The position numbers were made by a program, and so were the translations under genes. From JAGDVO01 sp964590075 [NCBI: uncultured Aquificales bacterium] (GTDB lineage: Bacteria > Thermosulfidibacterota > Thermosulfidibacteria > Thermosulfidibacterales), in the NCBI GenBank assembly GCA_964590075.1, contig CAZPXS010000001.1, positions 369,192 through 433,191 on the forward strand: a stretch of DNA of 64,000 nucleotides, read 5' to 3'. The notes under the pieces are model-generated. The model had not been told where the DNA came from. It saw only the letters and a program-made list of their open reading frames with translations, and did not search any database. Shown one piece after another: positions 37,638 to 46,308 of this stretch. How positions within the stretch are numbered: position 1 is the first letter of the stretch; each line of letters starts with the position of its first letter.

Positions 37638-38735
37638 ATGGGAAAAAAGGTTAGGTTGGCGATAGTTGGTGTAGGTAACTGTGCCAGTTCTCTCATACAG
37701 GGGATTTTTTATTATAGATACTGTGACCAGGAAAAGGTGAGTGGCATAATGCATTACGATATCGGTGGTTATAAACCATGGGATATAGAGATCGTTGCTG
37801 CTTTTGATGTGGATGAGAGAAAGGTGGGTAAGGATGTATCTGAGGCTATTTTTTCAAAGCCAAACTGCACTACCGTGTTTTGTAGTGATATACCGAAGAT
37901 GGGAGTTGAAGTTCTTATGGGCCCAGTTTTAGACGGTGTGGCTGGGCATATGTATGAGTATCCCGAGGATAGGGCCTTTAGGGTTGCAAGGAAGGATCCT
38001 GTCGATGTTGTAGAGGTTCTTAGAGAGTCTAAGGCTGAGGTGGTGGTTAACTACCTACCCGTTGGATCTGAGGAAGCAACGAGGTTCTACGCCGAGTGTG
38101 CATTAAAGGCTGGGTGCGCCTTTGTAAACTGTATTCCTGTTTTTATAGCTTCGGATGAGACCTGGGCAAAGAGGTTTGAGGAGAAAAAATTACCGGTTGT
38201 AGGTGATGATATAAAGAGTCAAGTTGGAGCTACGATTGTTCATAGGGTTCTTACAAGGCTTTTTACCGAGAGGGGTGTTAAGCTCGATAGGACCTATCAG
38301 GTTAACTTTGGAGGTAACACCGATTTTCTGAACATGCTCGAAAGAAAAAGGTTAAAGAGTAAGAAGATCTCAAAGACCGAAGCTGTCCAATCTCAGTTAA
38401 ACACCCCCTTACCTGACTATAATATTCATATTGGGCCTTCCGACTATATACCCTGGCTCAATGATAGAAAGGTTTGTTATATCAGGATGGAAGGAAGGTT
38501 GTTTGGAGATGTTCCAATGACCCTTGAGCTTAGACTTGATGTGGAGGATTCGCCAAATAGTGCGGGAGTGGCCATAGATGCCATAAGATGTGCCAAACTT
38601 GCCCTCGATAGGGGTATAGGTGGCCCCTTATACTCCATATCTTCCTATACCATGAAACATCCACCGATTCAGTATACTGATTTTGAGGCTAGAAGATATT
38701 TAGAGGAATTTATTGAGGGTAAAAGAGAAAGATGA
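37638..38735 (+). CDS. ino1: myo-Inositol-1-phosphate synthase
   Basis: 365 residues. NAD-dependent conversion of glucose-6-phosphate to inositol-3-phosphate, in the archaeal/actinobacterial type. Seen: [16 protein letters not shown] (NAD-binding), [65 protein letters not shown] and the catalytic-site [18 protein letters not shown]. In thermophiles the product feeds di-myo-inositol-phosphate, a heat-protecting solute, or inositol phospholipids; neither next-step gene is in the window. Confidence 0.95.
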   Translation: MGKKVRLAIVGVGNCASSLIQGIFYYRYCDQEKVSGIMHYDIGGYKPWDIEIVAAFDVDERKVGKDVSEAIFSKPNCTTVFCSDIPKMGVEVLMGPVLDGVAGHMYEYPEDRAFRVARKDPVDVVEVLRESKAEVVVNYLPVGSEEATRFYAECALKAGCAFVNCIPVFIASDETWAKRFEEKKLPVVGDDIKSQVGATIVHRVLTRLFTERGVKLDRTYQVNFGGNTDFLNMLERKRLKSKKISKTEAVQSQLNTPLPDYNIHIGPSDYIPWLNDRKVCYIRMEGRLFGDVPMTLELRLDVEDSPNSAGVAIDAIRCAKLALDRGIGGPLYSISSYTMKHPPIQYTDFEARRYLEEFIEGKRER

Positions 38736-38805
38736 TATATTACTTAATTTAGTCAACAAAACTAAAACCATAGGGATGACGGGGAGATTGGAGGGAGGTG
38801 GAGGG

Positions 38806-40008
38806 ATGGCCTTTTATCAGGTCAATAAGACCATAGAAGAGATAAACGAGAAGATAAAAAAGGGAAATGTTGTAGTTGTCACTGCTGAGGAGATGATAGA
38901 TATAGTGGAGGAGTATGGTCCTGTTGAGGCTGCAAGAAGAGTTGACGTTGTGACGACTGGAACGTTTGCTCCCATGTGTTCTTCAGGAGCTTTTTTAAAT
39001 CTTGGTCATACAAAGCCAAGAATGAAGATGGAGGATGTTTATTTGAACGGTGTTCCATGTTACGGTGGGCTTGCAGCGGTTGACATATACATAGGAGCGA
39101 CTAGTTTACCTAAGGATGATCCGAGGAATAAGGTCTATCCTGGGCAGTTCAAATACGGTGGTGGCCATGTTATTGAAGATTTAATTGCAGGTAAGGATGT
39201 GTATCTGGTGGCCTACGGCTATGGTACGGACTGTTATCCTCTCACGAAGGTAGAGACATACATAAATATAAACACTATAAACGAAGCTATAATGTTTAAC
39301 CCGAGAAACTGTTATCAAAACTATAATTGTGCTGTTAACTTATCGGATAGGGTACTTTACACCTATATGGGTATACTTAAACCAAGGCTTGCTAATGCTA
39401 CCTACTGTAGCGCTGGACAGTTATCGCCTCTACTTAACGATCCATACTTCAAGACGATAGGTATTGGTACAAGGATATTTCTCGGTGGTGGTATAGGTTA
39501 TGTGGCCTATTATGGTACCCAACATACAACTGATGTACCGAGGGGTGAAAAAGGTGTAGTTAAGAAACCAGCGGGAACTTTAGCTGTCTATGGTGATATG
39601 AGGGGTATGTCAAGGAGATACGTAAGGGGAGTTAGTATAGTAGGCTACGGTGTTAGTTTAGCTTTGGGTATAGGTATTCCCATCCCTATACTGAATGAGG
39701 AGATAGCATGGCATACCTCTGTTAGGGATGACGAGATTTGGACTCAGGTTGTGGACTATAGTCATGACTATCCTAACCGTGAAAGTAGGATCCTCGGAGA
39801 GGTAAATTATGCTCAACTGAGATCCGGAGAGATAGAGGTTATGGGTAAAAAGGTTCCAACCTATCCTCTCTCCAGTTATTATATGGCTAGGGAAATAGCT
39901 CAGGTCCTGAAAAGTTGGATAAAGGAAGGAAAGTTCTATTTGACCAAGCCTGTAGAACTCATACCGAGCGAAGGGCATCTCTGTAAGGGATTGGAGATAA
40001 GAAGATAA
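38806..40008 (+). CDS. Homocysteine biosynthesis protein (DUF39/HcyBio family)
   Basis: 400 residues. Matches the family whose methanogen members take part in making homocysteine from aspartate semialdehyde and sulfide. Seen: TTGTFAPMCSSGAFLNLGH, CYGGLAAVDIYIGA, the Cys-bearing AYGYGTDCYPLTK, NPRNCYQNYNCAVN, ATYCSAGQLSPLLNDP, GIGTRIFLGGGIGYVAYYGTQH and LGIGIPIPIL. Conserved cysteines in CSSG and DCYP are likely catalytic. I start at ATG 38806 (GGAGG upstream); the frame opens at 38713. The usual small ferredoxin/NIL partner gene is not adjacent. Confidence 0.9.
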   Translation: MAFYQVNKTIEEINEKIKKGNVVVVTAEEMIDIVEEYGPVEAARRVDVVTTGTFAPMCSSGAFLNLGHTKPRMKMEDVYLNGVPCYGGLAAVDIYIGATSLPKDDPRNKVYPGQFKYGGGHVIEDLIAGKDVYLVAYGYGTDCYPLTKVETYININTINEAIMFNPRNCYQNYNCAVNLSDRVLYTYMGILKPRLANATYCSAGQLSPLLNDPYFKTIGIGTRIFLGGGIGYVAYYGTQHTTDVPRGEKGVVKKPAGTLAVYGDMRGMSRRYVRGVSIVGYGVSLALGIGIPIPILNEEIAWHTSVRDDEIWTQVVDYSHDYPNRESRILGEVNYAQLRSGEIEVMGKKVPTYPLSSYYMAREIAQVLKSWIKEGKFYLTKPVELIPSEGHLCKGLEIRR

Positions 40009-40064
40009 TGTTTATCTATGGTTCTATTTCTTGAGGATGATGTTTCTTTGTGTTAATGTTTTAA

Positions 40065-40076
40065 TCAAACGTTTGA
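40065..40076. promoter_or_regulatory. Palindromic operator candidate for the TetR efflux operon
   Basis: TCAAACGTTTGA is a perfect 12-base palindrome 19 bases before the tetR ATG. TTGAGG at 40031-40036 and TAATGT at 40054-40059 make a weak promoter at a 17-base spacing, putting the palindrome over the transcription start. That is a standard site for an autoregulating TetR repressor. Confidence 0.5.
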
Positions 40077-40095
40077 ATAAAGGAGATGTTGTATT

Positions 40096-40650
40096 ATGAA
40101 TATAACGACCAGAGAGAGGATCCTTGATTCTGCTTTAGTTGAGTTTGCCCTCAAGGGCTATGATGGGGCTACTATAAGAAGTATAGCTAAAAGGGCTGGT
40201 GTTAATCTTGCGATGATAAGTTATTATTTTGGAGGAAAGGAGGGTTTATATAGATCGGTTTTAGAAAGGCATCTCGATGAGTTTATAGATGCTTTAGAAA
40301 ATATGCCGGATGATGAACTTGAAGCTATAAGGTATTTTGTGAGTAAACATGTGAATGTACTTAAGAAAAGGGGAGCTCTTATGTCGGTTCTTGTGATGAG
40401 GGAGATGGTTTTTCAGACCTCTACCTTTAAGGAACTAAAAAAGACCTTCTATAGGGTGGTTGTTGAAAGGCTTTCTACCGTAGTTAAGAGAGCAATGGAC
40501 AAAGGTTACATAAGGCCTATGGATGTTGAGTTTGTCGTTTTCTTTTTGATGCATATCGATTTTTGGTTCTCCTTTAAGTTTTCCGATGTTCCTGATAGTA
40601 TCCTAGTGGAGAAGATAATGGAAATATTTCTAAGGGGAGTGGGGGCATGA
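40096..40650 (+). CDS. TetR/AcrR family repressor
   Basis: 184 residues. The N-terminal helix-turn-helix spans about residues 5-50: RERILDSALVEFALKGYDGA then TIRSIAKRAGVNLAMISYYFGGKEGLY. The C-terminal ligand domain has the look of the CecR/YbiH-type group (DUF1956-like), with LKKRGALMSVLVMREM. It is the first gene of the efflux operon and overlaps the TolC gene by 4 bases, so it is very likely the operon's own repressor. AAAGGAG lies ten bases before the ATG. Confidence 0.93.
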   Translation: MNITTRERILDSALVEFALKGYDGATIRSIAKRAGVNLAMISYYFGGKEGLYRSVLERHLDEFIDALENMPDDELEAIRYFVSKHVNVLKKRGALMSVLVMREMVFQTSTFKELKKTFYRVVVERLSTVVKRAMDKGYIRPMDVEFVVFFLMHIDFWFSFKFSDVPDSILVEKIMEIFLRGVGA

Positions 40651-41909
40651 GAAAGCTATTTATCTTACTCTTATTTGTGTTTTTAGTTCCTTTTAGTTTA
40701 TTAGCCCGGGAGATAGATCTTAGAGAAGCCGTGGAGATAGCTATCAAGAATAATCCAACTTTAAAATCAAAGGAAGCGATGGTAAAACAGAGTGAGGCAA
40801 ATAGGCTACTAGCTATAAGTCCTTTCTTACCCAATATCTACTTTGAAACTGAATATCTAAAATATAGAAACAATGGTTTACCTGTATATGAGGGGTTCGA
40901 TTGGGCTTTAACCATGAATATAAACTTGTTTTCAGGTTTTTCCTCGCTAAACTACTATAGAGAGGCGGTTAAGTTACTTGAGGCAAGTAGGGCGAGCTAC
41001 AATAGTACTAAACTGGATATAGTTATGTCGGTTGTAAACGCTTATATAGGTGTTCTCAAGGCCAAGGAGTTACTTGAGGCGGCAAAAGCAGACCTTGAGG
41101 ATGCGGAAACAAACTATCGGCTCGTTAAAAAGAGGTATGAGGTAGGGCTAAGTCCTCTTGCGGATCTTTACAATGCCGAGGCAAAGGTGGAGGACGCAAA
41201 ATATACCCTTACCACTCGTGAGGCGGATTACGAAAAGGCGAAAATCGCTCTACTTATCTCTATGGGCTTGAATATATTTGAAGACATAAGTGTTAAACCT
41301 GTTACATTAACCTTAGGTGATTTTAATCTAAAATCTCTTGTCAGTATAGCTTTAGAGAGGAGACCGGAGATCCTGTCATTAAGGAATGAAGTTACCGCTC
41401 AGGAATATAGGGTGAAAGCGGTGAAAGGAGAGTATTTACCAAGTGTTGATTTTTCAACAAGCTATGGGGAAAGTGATAAGAGTTTCTTCCCTAACCAGAG
41501 GGAAAACTGGAATATAACTCTTCAGTTTAAGGTCCCTATATTTACAGGTTTTTCGACCACCTATAAGTTGAGGAGGGAAAAGGCTACTCTATCACAGAAG
41601 GAGAACGACTTAAGGCAGATGGAGTTATCGGTGTCTCAGGATGTGTTCAATAAGTATCAGGATTTTATAAGTGTTAAGAAGGCTCTTGAGTCAGCCGAGG
41701 CTCTTCTTAAGGCTTCTACTGAGGATTTGAGATTAATGCGAGGGAAGTATATGAATGGTCTGGCTTCTATAGTGGATCTCACAACAAGTCAGGCAAGGTT
41801 ATCGGATGCGAGAGCAAAGTATATTACAACAAAGTATGAGGTTTATAGAACCTACTATGACTTGGTAAGATCAACTGGAAAAACTCCTGTTTTGGATGGT
41901 GAGCTATGA
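40647..41909 (+). CDS. TolC family outer-membrane efflux channel
   Basis: 420 residues. An N-terminal signal peptide (LFILLLFVFLVPFSLLA) is followed by two OEP repeats: DLREAVEIAIKNNPTLKSKE and the second starting LKSLVSIALERRPEILSLR. Long amphipathic helices of the tunnel follow, such as KADLEDAETNYRLVKKRYEVG with LSPLADLYNAEAKVEDAK. It forms the trimeric duct across the outer membrane and is direct evidence for a diderm cell. It overlaps tetR and the adaptor gene by 4 bases each. Confidence 0.95.
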   Translation: MRKLFILLLFVFLVPFSLLAREIDLREAVEIAIKNNPTLKSKEAMVKQSEANRLLAISPFLPNIYFETEYLKYRNNGLPVYEGFDWALTMNINLFSGFSSLNYYREAVKLLEASRASYNSTKLDIVMSVVNAYIGVLKAKELLEAAKADLEDAETNYRLVKKRYEVGLSPLADLYNAEAKVEDAKYTLTTREADYEKAKIALLISMGLNIFEDISVKPVTLTLGDFNLKSLVSIALERRPEILSLRNEVTAQEYRVKAVKGEYLPSVDFSTSYGESDKSFFPNQRENWNITLQFKVPIFTGFSTTYKLRREKATLSQKENDLRQMELSVSQDVFNKYQDFISVKKALESAEALLKASTEDLRLMRGKYMNGLASIVDLTTSQARLSDARAKYITTKYEVYRTYYDLVRSTGKTPVLDGEL

Positions 41910-43093
41910 GAAGGATAGGTTTATACCTTTTAACTCTTCTTCTGATTTTAGTTATCGCCTGTAAAGGTAAAAAGGATGAGGTAAAGCCTAAGGGGGAGGC
42001 TAAGGTTAGAAGAGGTGATGTTTACCTTGAGATATCGGCGACGGGAGCAGTAAAGCCTCAGGTTGGTGCCAGCGTGAAGGTAGGTGCGAGGATTTCTGGT
42101 AGAGTCGAAAAGCTTTTTGTACAAACGGGTGACATTGTGAAGAAAGGGCAGTTGATAGCGATAATTGAACATGCGGATCTCGAGGCTCAGGTTAAGGCTC
42201 AGGAAGCAAACATTAGAGCTCTTCAGGCTCAGCTTGAGGAGGTTGAAAGTACCTACCCCCTTAAGATAAAGGCCCAGAGGGAGATGGTTCAGAGTGCGAA
42301 GGCCGAGTTGCAACTTGCCAAACTGAACTATAACAGGATAAAGGCTCTTTATAAGGAGGGATTAGCTGCTCAGGCTGATCTCGACCAGGCAGAGAAGGAT
42401 CTTACGGTAAAGCAGTCGAATTATGAGTATCAGGTGAAAACTCTCGATGCCCTTACGAAGGAGTATGCAACTAAGGCTCAGAATATAAGGGAGAGTATAA
42501 GATCTGCAATGGAAGATCTAAATAATGCTAAGGTAAAACTCGGTTACGCCTATATATATTCGCCGATATCGGGTGTGGTTTCTGATGTTACAACCCAGGA
42601 GGGTGAAACGGTCGTTGCTGGTCTTAACGCTCCTACTTTCATAACTGTTATAGATCTCTCCAGACTTGAGGTCGATGCTTATATAGATGAGACGGATATT
42701 GGCAAGGTTAAACCCGGTATGCCTGTTAAGTTTACGGTGGATGCCTATCCCGGTAAAATTTTTGAAGGTAAGGTTAGGATCATATATCCAGGCTCGATAA
42801 TAAGGAACAACGTTGTTTTTTATAACGTACCTATCGATATAACCACCAACTATTACGGTTTACTGAAACCTGACATGACTGCCAATGTTACCATAATAGC
42901 GGGTAAGAGGGAGAACGTCCTTGTTGTTCCGGTATCAGCGGTAAAGATAGAGGCTGATGGTAGAAGTTATGTTTACGTTAAGGATGATAAGGGTAGATGG
43001 GTAAAGAGGGAAGTTAAGACTGGCTGGCAGAGTGGGGGGAATGTGGAGATTATAGAGGGAGTTAAGGAAGGGGAGGTTGTTGCGGTTTGGTAG
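41906..43093 (+). CDS. Periplasmic adaptor (MacA-like membrane fusion lipoprotein)
   Basis: 395 residues. A lipoprotein signal ends at VIAC (Cys 19), so it is lipid-anchored. The order is barrel/lipoyl half (GARISGRVEKLFVQTGDIVKKG), a coiled-coil hairpin of about 120 residues (ALQAQLEEV to SIRSAMEDLNNA), the second lipoyl half (YIYSPISGVVSDVTTQEGE), a beta-barrel (ETDIGKVKPGMPVKFTVDAY) and a membrane-proximal C-terminus. It links the TolC channel to the MacB-type permeases. Confidence 0.94.
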   Translation: MRRIGLYLLTLLLILVIACKGKKDEVKPKGEAKVRRGDVYLEISATGAVKPQVGASVKVGARISGRVEKLFVQTGDIVKKGQLIAIIEHADLEAQVKAQEANIRALQAQLEEVESTYPLKIKAQREMVQSAKAELQLAKLNYNRIKALYKEGLAAQADLDQAEKDLTVKQSNYEYQVKTLDALTKEYATKAQNIRESIRSAMEDLNNAKVKLGYAYIYSPISGVVSDVTTQEGETVVAGLNAPTFITVIDLSRLEVDAYIDETDIGKVKPGMPVKFTVDAYPGKIFEGKVRIIYPGSIIRNNVVFYNVPIDITTNYYGLLKPDMTANVTIIAGKRENVLVVPVSAVKIEADGRSYVYVKDDKGRWVKREVKTGWQSGGNVEIIEGVKEGEVVAVW

Positions 43094-43104
43094 AGGTGGG
43101 TTCG

Positions 43105-43782
43105 ATGGATGTAGGTAAAGTAGTGATACAGTTGAGTAATATAAGAAAGGTCTACCGGATAGGTAGTGAGGAGTATGAGATACTAAAGGGTATAGATTTT
43201 GAGGTACGGGAAGGAGATTTTATAGCTATCATGGGGGCTAGTGGATCTGGTAAAACTACACTTCTTAATATCCTTGGGTGCCTTGATAGGCCGACGTCAG
43301 GTACTTACATACTTGATGGTTTGAATGTCACGGCGCTTGGGGAGAATGAACTTGCAAGGGTAAGAAATAGAAAGATAGGCTTTGTGTTTCAGGAGTTCCA
43401 TCTGATACCCTGGGCGACTGTCTTGGAGAATGTACTTTTACCCGTTGTATATGGGGATGGTGTGACCAAGGAAAAGGTAGAGAAGGCCGTGTATCTGTTA
43501 GAAAAGCTTAATATGGGTCATAGGATAAAATTTAAGCCCAATGAGTTATCCGGTGGGCAGAAGCAAAGAGTGGCTATCGTGAGAGCTCTGATAAATGATC
43601 CTTCCATCATTCTTGCTGATGAACCAACGGGTGCGCTTGATTCCAAAACAAGTGAGGAAGTTATGGAAATATTTAGGATGCTTAACGAAGAGGGTAAAAC
43701 TATAATAATCGTTACCCATGATCCTAACGTTGCTTCAAAGGCTAAAATCGTAAAACACATAAGAGATGGCGTTTTTATCTAA
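43105..43782 (+). CDS. MacB/LolD-type ABC transporter ATPase
   Basis: About 225 residues. Walker A GASGSGKTT (about 44-52), FVFQEFHLIPWATVLENV (Q-loop), signature ELSGGQKQRVAIVRALI, Walker B IILADEPTGALDSKT and the switch VTHDPNVASKAK. MacB fuses this domain to the permease; here it is separate. ATG 43105 follows GAGGTGG and is preferred to TTG 43087 inside the adaptor gene. It overlaps the first permease by 17 bases. Confidence 0.94.
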   Translation: MDVGKVVIQLSNIRKVYRIGSEEYEILKGIDFEVREGDFIAIMGASGSGKTTLLNILGCLDRPTSGTYILDGLNVTALGENELARVRNRKIGFVFQEFHLIPWATVLENVLLPVVYGDGVTKEKVEKAVYLLEKLNMGHRIKFKPNELSGGQKQRVAIVRALINDPSIILADEPTGALDSKTSEEVMEIFRMLNEEGKTIIIVTHDPNVASKAKIVKHIRDGVFI

Positions 43783-44992
43783 CAGGTTCTATTCTGTTAT
43801 AAGAGAAGCTATATCCGAGTTGATAAACTCTAAGATTTATCTTGTATTTATGGTTTGTGCGCTTTTTATAGGTGTATCGGCTATGATAGCTGTTTACTCT
43901 CTTGGTAAGGGTTTTGAGATTCAAGTTTTGAAACAGCTCGAGAGTTTTAATTTTGGAAGTAACGCCTTTCTGATACTGGCAGGAGGTGGTAAGTTTTTCG
44001 GTCCTTCAACAACGAGGAGTGATACCCTTGTTGTGGAAGATGTGGAAGTTATAAAAAGGTTTTATTTTGTTCGTGACATCGATTATTTCCAGAGGTCTTT
44101 CCTTGAAGTTTCCAATGGAAAAAATACAAGAACCACCATGGTCTTCGGTGTTACTCTTAACTATCCGAGGGTTAACAACTGGGGTGTTTCTAAGGGTAGA
44201 TTCTTTACTCCTCAGGATATGGATTCTAAGGCTAAGGTCTGTATTGTAGGTGCTGATGTGGAGGATGAACTGTACGGCGGTGATGCTGTAGGTAAGATGA
44301 TAAGGATAAATGGTGTTAATTTTTTGATAGTGGGTGTTTTAGAGAGAAAAGGTGCCGTTGGTTCTTTTAGAGCTGATGATAGAGTACTTATACCCATTAC
44401 CACTGCTAATAGTAGAGTTTTTAATAGGAATAGATCCTATCTAGATGGAGTTAAGGTGATTTTTGATGATAGGTTGGCCGATCTAGAGACCATAAAAACT
44501 CTTGTAACCAATATCCTTAGGGAAAGGCACAAGTTGAGTAAGGATGAACCGGATGATTTCAGGATAATAACCCCAGAACAGATAATAGCCTTTAGAACAC
44601 AGGTAAGTAGGATAGTTACTGCCTTTTTATTGGTGATATCCGTTATCACCATCATAGTGGGAGGTGTAGTGGTGATTAACATAATGTATGCCAATGTAGA
44701 GGATAAAAGTAGAATTATAGCTATAAGAATGGCCATGGGCGCATCTCCGAAAGACATATTCATACACTATATATTTGTGGTAACCTTCGTTACATTCTTA
44801 AGTGGCATAAGTGGTATATTTGGAGGTATAGCTCTTAGTGCTGTAGTATCTAAACTTGCCAATTTATACTTCTATATACCGGTTGGTTTTTCATTTTTAG
44901 TTTTATTCATAATAACCCTTGTGGGTCTTTTCTTTGGTATATTTCCATCTAAGAAGGCTTCCAAAATACCACCTGGGATACTTATAAGATGA
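43766..44992 (+). CDS. MacB/FtsX-type ABC permease 1
   Basis: 408 residues with the four-helix MacB layout: an N-terminal helix (YLVFMVCALFIGVSAMIAVYSLG), a periplasmic domain of about 210 residues with a MacB-like core, then three C-terminal helices (VTAFLLVISVITIIVGGVVVI onward). The cytoplasmic coupling segment is RIIAIRMAMGASPKDIFIHYI. The pair of permease genes differ in sequence, so the pump probably uses a heterodimer. Confidence 0.93.
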   Translation: MAFLSNRFYSVIREAISELINSKIYLVFMVCALFIGVSAMIAVYSLGKGFEIQVLKQLESFNFGSNAFLILAGGGKFFGPSTTRSDTLVVEDVEVIKRFYFVRDIDYFQRSFLEVSNGKNTRTTMVFGVTLNYPRVNNWGVSKGRFFTPQDMDSKAKVCIVGADVEDELYGGDAVGKMIRINGVNFLIVGVLERKGAVGSFRADDRVLIPITTANSRVFNRNRSYLDGVKVIFDDRLADLETIKTLVTNILRERHKLSKDEPDDFRIITPEQIIAFRTQVSRIVTAFLLVISVITIIVGGVVVINIMYANVEDKSRIIAIRMAMGASPKDIFIHYIFVVTFVTFLSGISGIFGGIALSAVVSKLANLYFYIPVGFSFLVLFIITLVGLFFGIFPSKKASKIPPGILIR

Positions 44993-46215
44993 GTTTGGCC
45001 TCAAGATTACTTTACCTAAAACTCATATACGGTGGTGCTTTCAGTAAGAAGAAGAGATTATTCTTTAGTGTGATAGGTATACTAATAGGAGTTTCAGCTT
45101 TGGTGGTTATGGTCTCTGTAGGTGAGGGATCTAAGGCTAAGGTCGACAGGCAATTTGAAGAGTTCGGAATAAATAATATCGTTGTTTTTCCGGGAAAGGC
45201 AGGTGTTAGAGGGGGCAGGGCTATTGTTATGGAGATGATGCCAACTCTCAAACTTGAGGATGCCAATGCCTTGAAGAACATCTGGGGGGTCAAAAGGGTC
45301 ACCCCAATTTATGACTTAGGTTCTGTTGTTGTCCAGGTTGGTAATCGAAAGATAACCACAAGGGTCGTTGGGGCCGATGAGGCATACTTTGCTATAAGGA
45401 AATACTCGATATATTTTGGTAGATTCTTTACCGGTAAAGAGGTCGCAAGAAGCGATCTTGTAGCTGTAATCGGTTGGAAGATAAAGGAGGAAGTCTTTTC
45501 AGATTCGACACCTATAGGAAATCTGATACTTATATCCAAGCTTCCCTTTAGGATCATAGGGGTACTTGATAAAAAAGGTACGGATATAAGCGGTCAGGAC
45601 CTTGATGATGTCATAATTGTACCGATTACCGTTGCTATGCGTAGGTTGGATAACGTGGATTATATAAAGGCTATAGAGATAGAGTGCGAGAGTAAAGAAA
45701 TGGTTCCTACTGTTGAAAAGGCGATTGATAAGGTACTTGCGGAAAGGCATAGGGTTATAAAGCCAGAATACAAAGACTATACCATAATAAAGGCGGAGGA
45801 TATAGCTAAGCAACAATCTCAGACTATAGGAATGTTTTCTATGGTAATCGGTTCCGTATCCTTTATATCCCTCATAGTAGGGACCTTTGGAGTAATGGCC
45901 ATGATGATCCTCTCTGTTAGGGAAAGATATAGAGAGATTGGTATTAGAAAGGCGATAGGAGCTACCAATAGGGATATAATGGTGATGTTTTTGGTTGAGG
46001 CTCTACTCATAACATCGATCGGTGGTTTTTTAGGAATAATAATTGGGACCATACTATCCTTCGGTATAAATTGGATGATGGGTAATCCGTTGATTCTTCC
46101 CGTTAAACCTGTTGCCCTTGCCTTCATCTCAGTGGTTGTTTTTGGTACTATAGCGGGTCTTTATCCAGCTTACAGGGCTTCGCGAGTTGATCCAATAGAA
46201 TCGATAAGGTCTTGA
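44989..46215 (+). CDS. MacB/FtsX-type ABC permease 2
   Basis: 408 residues, the same length as permease 1 but different in sequence. Seen: FSVIGILIGVSALVVMVSVGEGSKAKV at the N-terminus (helix 1 and the MacB-like linker), GADEAYFAIRKYSIYFGRFF, then helices including MVIGSVSFISLIVGTFGVMAMMI. The coupling segment RYREIGIRKAIGATNRDIMVMFL and the C-terminal GTIAGLYPAYRASRVDPIESIR are closer to canonical MacB than those of permease 1. ATGA overlap with permease 1. It is the last gene of the operon. Confidence 0.94.
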   Translation: MSLASRLLYLKLIYGGAFSKKKRLFFSVIGILIGVSALVVMVSVGEGSKAKVDRQFEEFGINNIVVFPGKAGVRGGRAIVMEMMPTLKLEDANALKNIWGVKRVTPIYDLGSVVVQVGNRKITTRVVGADEAYFAIRKYSIYFGRFFTGKEVARSDLVAVIGWKIKEEVFSDSTPIGNLILISKLPFRIIGVLDKKGTDISGQDLDDVIIVPITVAMRRLDNVDYIKAIEIECESKEMVPTVEKAIDKVLAERHRVIKPEYKDYTIIKAEDIAKQQSQTIGMFSMVIGSVSFISLIVGTFGVMAMMILSVRERYREIGIRKAIGATNRDIMVMFLVEALLITSIGGFLGIIIGTILSFGINWMMGNPLILPVKPVALAFISVVVFGTIAGLYPAYRASRVDPIESIRS

Positions 46216-46259
46216 TTTTAATCGTTCAGGTAGTTATAAGTTTTCTCAGTTTTTGAAAT

Positions 46260-46268
46260 TGGTATAAT
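46260..46268 (+). promoter_or_regulatory. Extended -10 promoter of the lactate permease gene
   Basis: TGGTATAAT is a perfect extended -10 element (TGnTATAAT). No good -35 box is present 17 bases upstream, as usual for extended -10 promoters. Transcription would start near 46275, with a leader of about 34 bases carrying GGGAGGG before the ATG at 46309. Confidence 0.6.
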
Positions 46269-46308
46269 AATGTTTTAAAAATTAATAGATTTTTTTGGGA
46301 GGGTCACC

